6,443 nucleotides of DNA from Chloroflexota bacterium (GCA_003648085.1 QMOC01000160.1:1-6443), one strand, 5' to 3'; shown: positions 1 through 5,928, counted from the stretch's first letter. Numbers and translations: made by a program. Notes: generated by a model from the sequence alone, not told the origin.

Positions 1-162
1 CCCCTGCTCGAAAAGTGTCCGGCGGCAAAATCGCCGCACCGAGCCGGTGATGATAAGGGCGGTCATCTCATCCGTTTATCCGCCGTCCATCCGTTGCACC
101 GGCCAATGAGGCGGTAAACAAATACCGTCAAGTGTCAGACGTCAGGTGCGAGGAGGCATAAA
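1..162. other. Intergenic region upstream of ridA, no gene seen
   Basis: No coding frame with a plausible start and family signature is visible here. Small inverted repeats occur: CGGCG/CGCCG (20-24 and 32-36), GATAA/TTATC (52-56 and 76-80) and CGGTA/TACCG (112-116 and 123-127). None is followed by a T-run, so I do not call a terminator. I found no -35/-10 pair with acceptable spacing, so the ridA promoter may be weak, atypical or left of the window. The only firm signal is the ridA ribosome binding site AGGAGG at 151-156. Confidence 0.5.
151..156 (+). promoter_or_regulatory. Ribosome binding site of ridA
   Basis: AGGAGG is a full Shine-Dalgarno match, 6 nt before the ATG at 163, and fixes the start codon. 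Confidence 0.85.
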
Positions 163-576
163 ATGGAGAAACAGATCGTTGTCACAGACAAGGCTCCGGC
201 AGCAGTCGGGCCATACTCACAGGGAGTGCGTGTAGGTGATTTTATCTTCACCGCCGGGCAGTTGGGCATCGTCCCCGGCACGAAGGAATTCGCCGGCCCG
301 GACATCGAAAGCCAAACCCGCCAGGCATTGGAGAACCTCAGGGCAGTGCTGGAGGCAGGCGGCTCCTGCCTGAAGCACGTCGTCAAGGCCACGGTCTTCC
401 TGCAGGACATTGGGGAATTCGCCCGTATGAACGCGGTCTACGCCGAGTTCTTCCCGGAAAGCCCGCCTGCCCGCTCGGCGGTACAGGCAGCCGCGTTGCC
501 ACTGGGGGCGCGGGTCGAAATCGAGGCGATCGCCCAGGCGTGTGAATGCGAGGATGTATCCGCATCTGCCCCCTGA
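163..576 (+). CDS. ridA: RidA family protein (YjgF/YER057c/UK114), enamine/imine deaminase
   Basis: RidA proteins are small cytosolic homotrimers. They hydrolyse reactive enamine/imine intermediates, such as 2-aminoacrylate released by PLP-dependent dehydratases, to the ketoacid and ammonia, which protects PLP enzymes. The 137-residue product aligns over its whole length with the family (usually about 125-130 aa). It has the N-terminal APAAVGPYSQ motif (Tyr18), the FTAGQ segment (29-33), the signature PPARSAVQAAALP (101-113) with the substrate-carboxylate-binding Arg104, and VEIEAIA (118-124) with the catalytic-site Glu121. The Cys next to Arg-Ser in E. coli RidA is Ala106 here; this Cys is not universal. 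About 13 residues extend past the usual end and include a Cys-Glu-Cys. The ATG at 163 is supported by AGGAGG at 151-156 with a 6-nt spacer. The gene stands alone and converges on the RRM gene. The family call is firm; the exact substrate is not determined. Confidence 0.95.
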   Translation: MEKQIVVTDKAPAAVGPYSQGVRVGDFIFTAGQLGIVPGTKEFAGPDIESQTRQALENLRAVLEAGGSCLKHVVKATVFLQDIGEFARMNAVYAEFFPESPPARSAVQAAALPLGARVEIEAIAQACECEDVSASAP

Positions 577-615
577 GGCAAGATCGGGTACGATGGCTTC
601 CACTGCCGAAATGAC

Positions 616-654
616 AAACCGTGCACGCTGGCGCAATGTCAACGTGCACGGTTT
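616..654. terminator. Bidirectional intrinsic terminator between ridA and the RRM gene
   Basis: A perfect 12-bp inverted repeat AAACCGTGCACG (616-627) / CGTGCACGGTTT (643-654) encloses a 15-nt loop. The A-tract on one side and T-tract on the other (reading on as GTTTCCTTTG on the + strand) give a GC-rich stem with a U-rich flank. The hairpin starts 40 nt after the ridA stop (576) and 27 nt after the RRM stop (681, minus strand), so it is well placed for both convergent genes. The T-runs are short, so efficiency may be modest, especially on the minus strand, where the stem is followed by GTCATTTCGG. Each arm contains the self-complementary octamer CGTGCACG. Confidence 0.8.
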
Positions 655-680
655 CCTTTGTCTGCGCTTGTACAGCGCGC

Positions 681-980
681 TTAGTAACGGCGTCGGCGTC
701 CCCCGCGTGGCTCGTCATGGAAGCCGCGTGGCTGCCGTGGGCGGGCCTCTGCCACCTTGATCGCTCGACCGTCCAACACACGGCCGTTGAGTTGGTCAAT
801 GGCCTGCTGGGCAGACGTGCTGTCGGCCATCTCGACGAAGCCAAACCCACGCGATTGCCCCGTCATGCGGTCGGTGATGAGATTAACTGACGTGACCTCG
901 CCGACGGAGCCGAACAACTCCTCCAAGGTAGCCTGGGTCACAGTGTAACTCAGGTTACCGACGTATAATTTCTTGGTCAT
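681..980 (-). CDS. Single-RRM RNA-binding protein
   Basis: This small protein of 99 residues consists of one RNA recognition motif with a short basic tail. It is expected to bind single-stranded RNA in the cytoplasm as a chaperone or regulator. RNP2 is LYVGNL (residues 5-10) and RNP1 is RGFGFVEM (44-51), with the aromatic residues that stack on RNA bases. The fold continues through the AIDQLNG helix and the DGRAIKVAEA strand to about residue 80. The last 20 residues (ending RGGRRRRY) are rich in Arg/Gly, as in cyanobacterial Rbp proteins, several of which are cold-induced. The ATG at 978-980 is preceded by AGGAGG (985-990, minus strand) with a 4-nt spacer. The gene lies 56 nt downstream of csp on the same strand with no obvious terminator between, so co-transcription is likely. 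The domain call is firm; RNA targets are unknown. Confidence 0.95.
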   Translation of the reverse strand: MTKKLYVGNLSYTVTQATLEELFGSVGEVTSVNLITDRMTGQSRGFGFVEMADSTSAQQAIDQLNGRVLDGRAIKVAEARPRQPRGFHDEPRGGRRRRY

Positions 981-984
981 ACTG

Positions 985-990
985 CCTCCT
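985..990 (-). promoter_or_regulatory. Ribosome binding site of the RRM gene
   Basis: On the minus strand AGGAGG lies 4 nt before the ATG at 980. This independent, strong site means the RRM gene can be translated separately from csp on a shared transcript. Confidence 0.8.
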
Positions 991-1036
991 CTAGATATGG
1001 ATCACTGCCGCTTCGCATGGAAGCCCGCTCTCTGTC

Positions 1037-1246
1037 TTACAGCGGGGTGACGTGGGTGGCCTGCAGGCCTTTAGGGCCTTGCTCGACGTTGAATTCAACT
1101 CGCTGACCTTCGTCGAGCGTCCGGAAGCCCGCGCCTTCGATGGCGGTGTAGTGGACAAACACATCTCCATCCCCATCGCGCGTGATAAATCCGTAGCCTT
1201 TGGCGTTGCTGAACCACTTGACGGTTCCGGTTTCTCTCTCGTTCAC
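1037..1246 (-). CDS. csp: Cold-shock domain protein (CspA family)
   Basis: Csp proteins are small five-stranded beta-barrel proteins that bind single-stranded nucleic acid, melt mRNA secondary structure and act as transcription antiterminators, in the cold or constitutively. The 69-residue length is typical. The hallmark segments are present: GTVKWF (7-12), RNP1-type KGYGFI (16-21) and RNP2-type VFVHY (29-33), with the ligand-stacking aromatics Trp11, Phe12, Phe20, Phe30 and His32. The end ([11 protein letters not shown]) matches the usual KGPQAxxV C-terminus. The start codon is GTG (1244-1246), with AAGGAG at 1257-1262 on the minus strand and a rather long 10-nt spacer. No in-frame ATG near the start would suit better. 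It is the first gene of a likely csp-RRM operon behind a near-consensus promoter and a long leader. Family is certain; whether it is cold-inducible is inference. Confidence 0.96.
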   Translation of the reverse strand: MNERETGTVKWFSNAKGYGFITRDGDGDVFVHYTAIEGAGFRTLDEGQRVEFNVEQGPKGLQATHVTPL

Positions 1247-1377
1247 CTTACTTATGCTCCTTACTTGTGATATTCTGTAGGCCGGGATGGTTCGAGAGGA
1301 GGCAAATACACAAACTGCCCAGGCCCCGTAAGCCTGGGCAGGATGAATATCGCTACCTGAACTTACCGCGTCCTACA
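1247..1377 (-). promoter_or_regulatory. Long 5' leader of csp with hairpin
   Basis: From the predicted promoter (TSS near 1374-1377), the csp transcript would begin with about 130 nt of untranslated leader. It contains a perfect 10-bp stem: minus-strand CTGCCCAGGC / GCCTGGGCAG, plus-strand coordinates 1315-1324 and 1332-1341, with a 7-nt loop. A T-rich stretch TTTGTGTATTTG follows on the minus strand. The hairpin could be a leader fold, an attenuator or a leaky terminator. Long structured leaders are known for E. coli cspA, where the leader acts as a temperature-responsive RNA; the same role here is an inference. Confidence 0.55.
1257..1262 (-). promoter_or_regulatory. Ribosome binding site of csp
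   Basis: AAGGAG on the minus strand lies 10 nt upstream of the GTG start at 1246. A weaker AAG-rich stretch lies directly beside the start. The complement CTCCT occurs in the leader (minus strand of 1297-1301) and could pair with AGGAG, but only over 5 bp. Confidence 0.65.
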
Positions 1378-1383
1378 AGTGTA

Positions 1384-1412
1384 ACTATACCACGCTTGCG
1401 CTTAAATGTCAA
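1384..1412 (-). promoter_or_regulatory. Near-consensus sigma70-type promoter for csp-RRM
   Basis: On the minus strand, the -35 TTGACA (1407-1412, 6/6 match) is followed by exactly 17 nt and the -10 TATAGT (1384-1389, 5/6 match). The expected transcription start is around 1374-1377, reading toward csp. This is the strongest promoter-like sequence in the window, which fits a highly expressed RNA chaperone gene. Confidence 0.85.
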
Positions 1413-1430
1413 ATTTGTTCCCTGTGCTTG

Positions 1431-1530
1431 AGAACACGGATGCTAGGACAGCGACGGATCAATGCACCGAATTTCGGACCAAACACCGGGAGTAGAACCC
1501 GGTCCGTTACTGTCTTGAAATCCGTGTTCT
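1431..1530. repeat. Nested inverted-repeat structure in divergent spacer
   Basis: The outer arms AGAACACGGAT (1431-1441) and ATCCGTGTTCT (1520-1530) are perfect 11-bp complements. Inside them GACAG (1447-1451) pairs with CTGTC (1510-1514), and ACGGA (1454-1458) pairs with TCCGT (1503-1507), separated by small, nearly symmetric internal loops. The centre can form a CCGA/TCGG hairpin (1467-1470 and 1474-1477) and an ACCGGG/CCCGGT hairpin (1485-1490 and 1498-1503). An alternative pairing joins CGGACC (1475-1480) to GGTCCG (1501-1506). It lies between the two divergent promoters, outside both predicted transcripts. It could encode a structured RNA, be a remnant of a small palindromic mobile element, or be a protein-binding site. 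No T-run follows on either strand, so it is not a classical terminator. Confidence 0.6.
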
Positions 1531-1561
1531 ACCCATCCCCCATCGGCGAAGAAACCGGGGT

Positions 1562-1590
1562 TTGGCGGTGGACACATCCTCGTGTATAAT
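1562..1590 (+). promoter_or_regulatory. Promoter of the glycosyltransferase operon, leaderless geometry
   Basis: The -35 TTGGCG (1562-1567, 4/6 match) and the perfect -10 TATAAT (1585-1590) are 17 nt apart. Seven nucleotides follow the -10, and the next base is the A of the ATG at 1598, where transcription would be expected to start. No Shine-Dalgarno sequence exists in between. An imperfect palindrome AAACC/GGTTT (1552-1556 and 1559-1563) touches the -35 and could be an operator, but it is too short to claim. Confidence 0.75.
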
Positions 1591-1597
1591 TTTACCG

Positions 1598-2548
1598 ATG
1601 CGTGTCTCTGTCGTCATCACGGTGCTGAACGAGGCGGATAGCCTCCCCCGATTGCTCGACAGCCTGGCCGCTCAGACCCGTCCACCGGATGAGGTGGTCG
1701 TTTGCGACGGCGGCTCGACCGACGACACGCTATTGCTGCTGGAGGCCGAAAGCCGTCTGCCGTTGCGTGTCATCCGGCGGCCGGGGGCCAACATCTCGGA
1801 GGGGCGTAACGCGGCGATCAGGGCAGCCACGGGTGGGGTCATTGCTGTGACCGATGCCGGCGTGTGTTTGAGTCCGCAGTGGCTGGAGAGAATCGTCGCG
1901 CCGTTTGAGGATGCTGAGACGCAGGTCGTGGCCGGCTTCTTCCGCCCCGACCCGCAGACGGTCTTCGAGACGGCGATGGGCGCGACGGTACTCCCGGAGT
2001 TGCGGGAGATCAATCCCGCGCATTTCAACCCTTCCAGCCGCTCGGTCGCCTTTCGCAAGAGCGCCTGGGCTGCGGTGGGAGGCTACCCGGAGTGGCTCGA
2101 CTACTGCGAGGATTTGATCTTCGACTTCCGGCTGCGCGATCTGTATGGGCCGTTCGTCTTTGTCCCTGAGGCATTGGTTCACTTCCGCCCGCGCTCCAGC
2201 CTGCGTGCCTTCTTTGTGCAGTACTACCGCTACGCACGGGGCGACGGCAGGGCGGACCTGTGGCGCAGGCGGCATGCCATCCGCTACCTGACCTACCTGG
2301 TCGCCACGCCGCTCATCGCCCTTGCCGGGGCACTGGTCAGCCCCTGGTGGTGGGCACTCTATCTGATCTCCATACCTGGGATGTTCTGGGTGCCCTGGCG
2401 ACGACTGACGCGGATGTGGGGCGGCCTCAGCCTGACCCAGAAGTTGCAGGCGGCGCTGTGGGTGCCGGTCATCCGCATCACCGGCGACATCGCCAAGATG
2501 ATTGGTTACCCAGTGGGGGTGTTGTGGCGCCGGCGGAGAATTCTCTAA
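1598..2548 (+). CDS. Family 2 glycosyltransferase (GT-A fold) with C-terminal membrane segments
   Basis: This is a GT2-type inverting glycosyltransferase that transfers a sugar from a nucleotide-sugar to an unidentified acceptor, probably at the inner face of the membrane. With the ATG at 1598 it has 316 residues. It opens with the first Rossmann-like strand VSVVITVLNEADSLPRLLDSL (from residue 3), typical of GT2. DEVVVCDGGSTDDT (31-44) supplies the nucleotide-binding Asp residues. NISEGRNAAIRAATG (65-79) precedes VTDAGV (84-89), the DXD-like metal site. Tyr169-Cys-Glu171-Asp172 is a plausible catalytic-base region, and QYYRYARGDGR (208-218) resembles the Q/RxxRW-type acceptor loop. Hydrophobic stretches at about 230-248 and 250-266 suggest membrane anchoring, followed by a basic tail. 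A frame opening at TTG 1562 would add 12 residues but overlaps the promoter, so ATG 1598 is preferred. It heads a likely operon 30 nt before the flavoprotein gene. Confidence 0.88.
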   Translation: MRVSVVITVLNEADSLPRLLDSLAAQTRPPDEVVVCDGGSTDDTLLLLEAESRLPLRVIRRPGANISEGRNAAIRAATGGVIAVTDAGVCLSPQWLERIVAPFEDAETQVVAGFFRPDPQTVFETAMGATVLPELREINPAHFNPSSRSVAFRKSAWAAVGGYPEWLDYCEDLIFDFRLRDLYGPFVFVPEALVHFRPRSSLRAFFVQYYRYARGDGRADLWRRRHAIRYLTYLVATPLIALAGALVSPWWWALYLISIPGMFWVPWRRLTRMWGGLSLTQKLQAALWVPVIRITGDIAKMIGYPVGVLWRRRRIL

Positions 2549-2563
2549 ACACGCGACATCTTC

Positions 2564-2570
2564 AAGGAGG
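2564..2570 (+). promoter_or_regulatory. Ribosome binding site of the alkyl-DHAP-synthase-like gene
   Basis: AAGGAGG lies 8 nt before the ATG at 2579 but only 2 nt before the in-frame GTG at 2573. It therefore decides in favour of the ATG start. Confidence 0.85.
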
Positions 2571-2578
2571 ACGTGCGA

Positions 2579-4267
2579 ATGGATATCCCAAACTTACGCT
2601 GGTGGGGGTGGGGCACACTCGATCAGGACTACTCACTGGAGGGCCGCCCCGCCTTCTGGCCCACACTCCAGAAATGGCTCGAACTACCCGACGAGGCAAT
2701 CGAGCACGAGACGCTGCCCGTCTCCCTGGAGGAAATTTCACTGCGCCCGCCACGCCTGGACGCTCCTATGCTCTCATCTCTGCGTAGACTGCTGGGCGAA
2801 GAGACGGTGCGCACCGACAAACGGGCCCGCGTCGAGCATGCCTACGGCAAATCCTATCGTGACCTGATTCGCGTCCGCGCCGGTCACATTCCCAATCCCC
2901 CTGACGCCGTCGTCTACCCTGCCGACGAGGGGCAGATCGTTGCCCTGCTGGCCTGGGCCGCCGACCGTGGCGTCGCTATTATCCCTTTCGGCGGCGGCAG
3001 TTCCGTCCTGGGTGGCGTCGAGCCGGAGCCTGGCGACCGTCCCACCATCACCCTCGACTTGGCCCGGCTGGATCACGTACTCGCGGTAGACCCAGTCTCG
3101 CGCACAGCCCGCATCCAGGCCGGCGCGACCGGCCCGGAGGTGGAGGCGCAACTGAATGCGCAGGGCTTCACGCTGGGCCATTTCCCCCAATCCTTCGAGT
3201 TCTCCACCCTCGGCGGCTGGATCGCCACTCGCTCGGCCGGTCAGAACTCCATCGGCTACGGCAAGATCGAGGACATGCCCCAGGCTGTGCGGGGCGTCAC
3301 ACCGGTCGGCATCATCGAGACGAAAAACACACCTGCCACCGCTGCCGGCCCCAGCCTGCTGCAACTGCTCATCGGCTCTGAGGGCACCTATGGTGTCATC
3401 ACCGAGGCCACAATGCGCATCCACCCCCTGCCGGCGGTGCAAGATTATCGCGGCATCCTTTTCCACAATCTGGAGGACGGCGTCGCTGCTTTCCGCGCTC
3501 TGATGCAGAACCCGGATTTGCACCCGGCCATCGTGCGCCTTTCTGACGCGCCCGAGACAGCCGCCTACGCTGTGATGGGCCACGAACACCACGGTCTACG
3601 CCGCTTGGCCGACGATCTGCTCGGGTGGTACCTGAAGATACGGGGGTATGATCTCATTACGGGCAGCACTTTGATGCTGCTGGGTTTCGACGGGGACGCC
3701 GAATGGGTTACCCGGCAGTGGGACCTGGCTTTGGAGATATGCGGCGATCACCGGGGTCTCTCACTGGGACGGGCGGTGGGGCGCTCCTGGATACGCGACC
3801 GCTACGCCCAGCCCTACTTGCGTGATACGCTCCTCGGTCACGGCGTCATGGTGGATACACTGGAGACGGCCACCACCTGGTCGAACCTGATGCACCTTTA
3901 CAGGGCGATGGTCAGTGCAATGAAAGGGGCCATCGCTGCCACCGGCGGCGGCCCGGGCTACGTAATGACCCACATCTCTCACGCCTACGAACACGGCGCC
4001 TCACTCTACTCGACCTTCCTAAGTCGTCAGACGCCCGACCCCGACCCGCTGGCGAAGCAGGCCCAATGGCAGGCGGTCAAGCAGGCCACCACCGACGCCA
4101 TCCTGGCCGCCGGCGGGACCCTGACCCACCATCACGGCATAGGCCGCGACCACGCCCCGTGGCTGAAGGAAGAGATTGGCCCGGTGGGTATGAAAGTGCT
4201 GCGGACGGTCAAGCAGACTTTTGATCCCACCGGCATTATGAACCCCGGTATCCTTTTGCACTCGTAA
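2579..4267 (+). CDS. FAD-binding oxidase, alkyldihydroxyacetonephosphate synthase (AGPS)-like
   Basis: This is a VAO/PCMH-type flavoprotein of the AGPS group. AGPS swaps the acyl chain of 1-acyl-DHAP for a fatty alcohol, giving alkyl-DHAP, the first ether-bonded lipid precursor. From ATG 2579 it has 562 residues. The N-terminus WWGWG (8-12) is typical of the group. The FAD-binding domain spans about 100-285, with PFGGGSSVLGGV (136-147) as pyrophosphate loop and FPQSFEFSTLGGWIATRSAG (202-221) as the closest AGPS signature, then GSEGTYGVITEATMRIHP (266-283). The C-terminal cap holds YLRD (Arg415), THISHAYEHGASLYSTF (464-480, Tyr477 at the position of the AGPS active-site Tyr) and the histidine cluster HHHGIGRDH (517-525). 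The end DPTGIMNPG is standard. No peroxisomal signal is expected in bacteria. It lies 11 nt before glpD. Subfamily is well supported; the true substrate could differ, since related oxidases act on D-lactate or glycolate. Confidence 0.88.
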   Translation: MDIPNLRWWGWGTLDQDYSLEGRPAFWPTLQKWLELPDEAIEHETLPVSLEEISLRPPRLDAPMLSSLRRLLGEETVRTDKRARVEHAYGKSYRDLIRVRAGHIPNPPDAVVYPADEGQIVALLAWAADRGVAIIPFGGGSSVLGGVEPEPGDRPTITLDLARLDHVLAVDPVSRTARIQAGATGPEVEAQLNAQGFTLGHFPQSFEFSTLGGWIATRSAGQNSIGYGKIEDMPQAVRGVTPVGIIETKNTPATAAGPSLLQLLIGSEGTYGVITEATMRIHPLPAVQDYRGILFHNLEDGVAAFRALMQNPDLHPAIVRLSDAPETAAYAVMGHEHHGLRRLADDLLGWYLKIRGYDLITGSTLMLLGFDGDAEWVTRQWDLALEICGDHRGLSLGRAVGRSWIRDRYAQPYLRDTLLGHGVMVDTLETATTWSNLMHLYRAMVSAMKGAIAATGGGPGYVMTHISHAYEHGASLYSTFLSRQTPDPDPLAKQAQWQAVKQATTDAILAAGGTLTHHHGIGRDHAPWLKEEIGPVGMKVLRTVKQTFDPTGIMNPGILLHS

Positions 4268-4278
4268 AGTAAAAGGAA

Positions 4279-5928
4279 ATGATGAAAATGGAAGAACTTT
4301 CCTCCGTGCGTCCTTTCTCCGCTGCTACCCGTCAGGAAAATGTAGAACGCCTGGCTCAGGAGGACTTCGACCTGTTGATCATCGGCGGTGGCATCACCGG
4401 CGTGGCGGTGGCCCGCGACGCGGCGATGCGCGGCTTCCACACCGCTCTGGTCGAAAGGGATGACTTCGGCAGCGGCACCAGCAGCCGCTCTACTCGACTC
4501 ATCCACGGTGGCATCCGCTACCTGGAATACGGCGAATTTAAGTTGGTGTTCGACGCATGTAGCGAGCGGCGCGTAATGCGCAAGATCGCCCCTCGCTTGG
4601 TGCGCCCGCTGGCTTTCCTCTACCCCCTCTATCGGGGGCAGAGGCCGGCTCCCTGGAAACTTCGCACCGGGATGATATTGTATGACGCATTGAGCCTCTT
4701 CCGCAACGTCCAACGCCACCGCTGGCTACATCCGGCGGAGGTGCAGTGGCGCGAACCGCTGGTCGCCGGACGGGGACTGCTGAGCGTCGCCCGCTACTAC
4801 GACGCCCAGGTGGACGACGCCCGCCTGACGCTTACGACGGCCAAGGCTGCTCACATCCACGGCGCGGTGATGGTCAACCACGCCCGCGTGACCGGGCTGG
4901 TGAAAGCCGGAGGGCGCGTCGTCGGTGCTCACGTTGTGGACGTGGTGAGCGGTCGGGAGATCGAAGTGCGCGCCAAAGTCGTCGTCAATGCCACCGGCGT
5001 CTGGACAGACCGCGTGCGCGAACTGGACCAACGCCGTGAAAGACCGATCATCCGTCCGACGAAAGGGATCCATCTGCTCATCCCCCGTGCGCGGTTGCGT
5101 AGCCAGCACGCCGTCATCTTCAATGTCCCCCGCGACGGTCGCCACATTTTCCTCATCCCCTGGGGCGACTTTGCCCTCATCGGCACCACCGACACCGACT
5201 ACCAGGGTGACCTGGACAACCCGGCCGCCACCCTTGACGATGTGGACTACCTGCTGGAAGCGACGCAGCACACCTTTCCCGGCGCACAGATCCGGTACGA
5301 CGACATCATCAGCACTTTTGCGGGCCTGCGTCCGCTCGTGTCTGCTCCGGGCAGCCCGTCCGCCCTCTCCCGCAAGCACGTGATTATGGAGGGTGAATCC
5401 GGCCTCGTCACCATCACCGGCGGCAAACTGACCATACACCGGCTGATGGCCGAGCAACTCACCGATCACATCCAAAAGAAACTGGCGGAGGAGTTTGGCG
5501 TTCACGTGCATTCTGAATGCCGCACTAAAGAGCCGCTGGAGGGCGCGCGGATAGAGCGCATACAGGTGAGCGGCGTGGACGAACCGGTGGGCAGGCACCT
5601 GATAGATACTTACGGCGGTGATACTGCGTGGATACTGGCCTATGTGGAGGAGAATCCCAGCCTGGGGGAGCACATCGTGCCGGAGTTGCCCTATCTGATG
5701 GCGGAGGTGCTCTACGCCGTGCAGCACGAGATGGCGCTGAGTGTGTGCGACGTGCTCATCCGCCGCACCCACGTGATATACGAGAGGCGGGACGGAGGGT
5801 TGGAGCGGGCCCGTGCCGTGGCCGAACTGATGGCTCCGCGCCTGGGCTGGGACGAGGCGGAGATTGAGCGCCAGGTGGCCGATTACGCCGCCCAAGTGGC
5901 CCTCACTCAGCAGTGGCGGGAGAGGTGA
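4279..5928 (+). CDS. glpD: FAD-dependent glycerol-3-phosphate dehydrogenase/oxidase
   Basis: GlpD oxidises sn-glycerol-3-phosphate to dihydroxyacetone phosphate and passes electrons to quinone, or to oxygen in oxidase variants, at the membrane surface. The 549 residues match the family's usual 500-560. FDLLIIGGGITG (30-41) is the dinucleotide-binding beta-alpha-beta motif, and Glu60 (LVERDDF) is the ribose-binding acidic residue. GSGTSSRSTRLIHGGIRYLE (64-83) is a GlpD signature. RPTKGIHLLIPR (259-270), FLIPWGDFALIGTTDTDYQG (291-310), AGLRPLV (348-354) and TITGGKLTIHRLMAE (378-392) complete the DAO domain. The C-terminal helical domain covers about 415-545. Three in-frame ATGs (4279, 4282, 4288) follow the AAAGGA site. 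ATG 4282 or 4288 is better spaced than the first, so the protein may be one to three residues shorter. It probably supplies DHAP for the preceding AGPS-like enzyme, or simply feeds glycerol into glycolysis. Confidence 0.95.
   Translation: MMKMEELSSVRPFSAATRQENVERLAQEDFDLLIIGGGITGVAVARDAAMRGFHTALVERDDFGSGTSSRSTRLIHGGIRYLEYGEFKLVFDACSERRVMRKIAPRLVRPLAFLYPLYRGQRPAPWKLRTGMILYDALSLFRNVQRHRWLHPAEVQWREPLVAGRGLLSVARYYDAQVDDARLTLTTAKAAHIHGAVMVNHARVTGLVKAGGRVVGAHVVDVVSGREIEVRAKVVVNATGVWTDRVRELDQRRERPIIRPTKGIHLLIPRARLRSQHAVIFNVPRDGRHIFLIPWGDFALIGTTDTDYQGDLDNPAATLDDVDYLLEATQHTFPGAQIRYDDIISTFAGLRPLVSAPGSPSALSRKHVIMEGESGLVTITGGKLTIHRLMAEQLTDHIQKKLAEEFGVHVHSECRTKEPLEGARIERIQVSGVDEPVGRHLIDTYGGDTAWILAYVEENPSLGEHIVPELPYLMAEVLYAVQHEMALSVCDVLIRRTHVIYERRDGGLERARAVAELMAPRLGWDEAEIERQVADYAAQVALTQQWRER

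Noticed and set aside
217..850. Minus-strand frames opposite ridA and crossing the terminator
   Set aside because: They overlap ridA, run through the intergenic terminator into the RRM gene in another frame, and lack any family signature.
1431..1530. Integron attC site or tRNA at the nested inverted repeat
   Set aside because: The arms lack the RYYYAAC/GTTRRRY core sites of attC, no integrase gene is nearby, and the arm lengths and missing T-loop do not fit a tRNA.
1562..1597. Upstream TTG start for the glycosyltransferase (12 extra residues)
   Set aside because: The extension overlaps the -35 and -10 elements, has no ribosome binding site, and the GT2 fold begins right at the ATG at 1598.
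2260..2867. Plus-strand frames spanning the GT2/AGPS-like junction
   Set aside because: They overlap both real genes out of frame and lack known motifs; they are composition artefacts.
2774..3592. 272-codon minus-strand frame opposite the AGPS-like gene
   Set aside because: It is antisense to a well-supported flavoprotein, with no recognisable domain and no convincing ribosome binding site.
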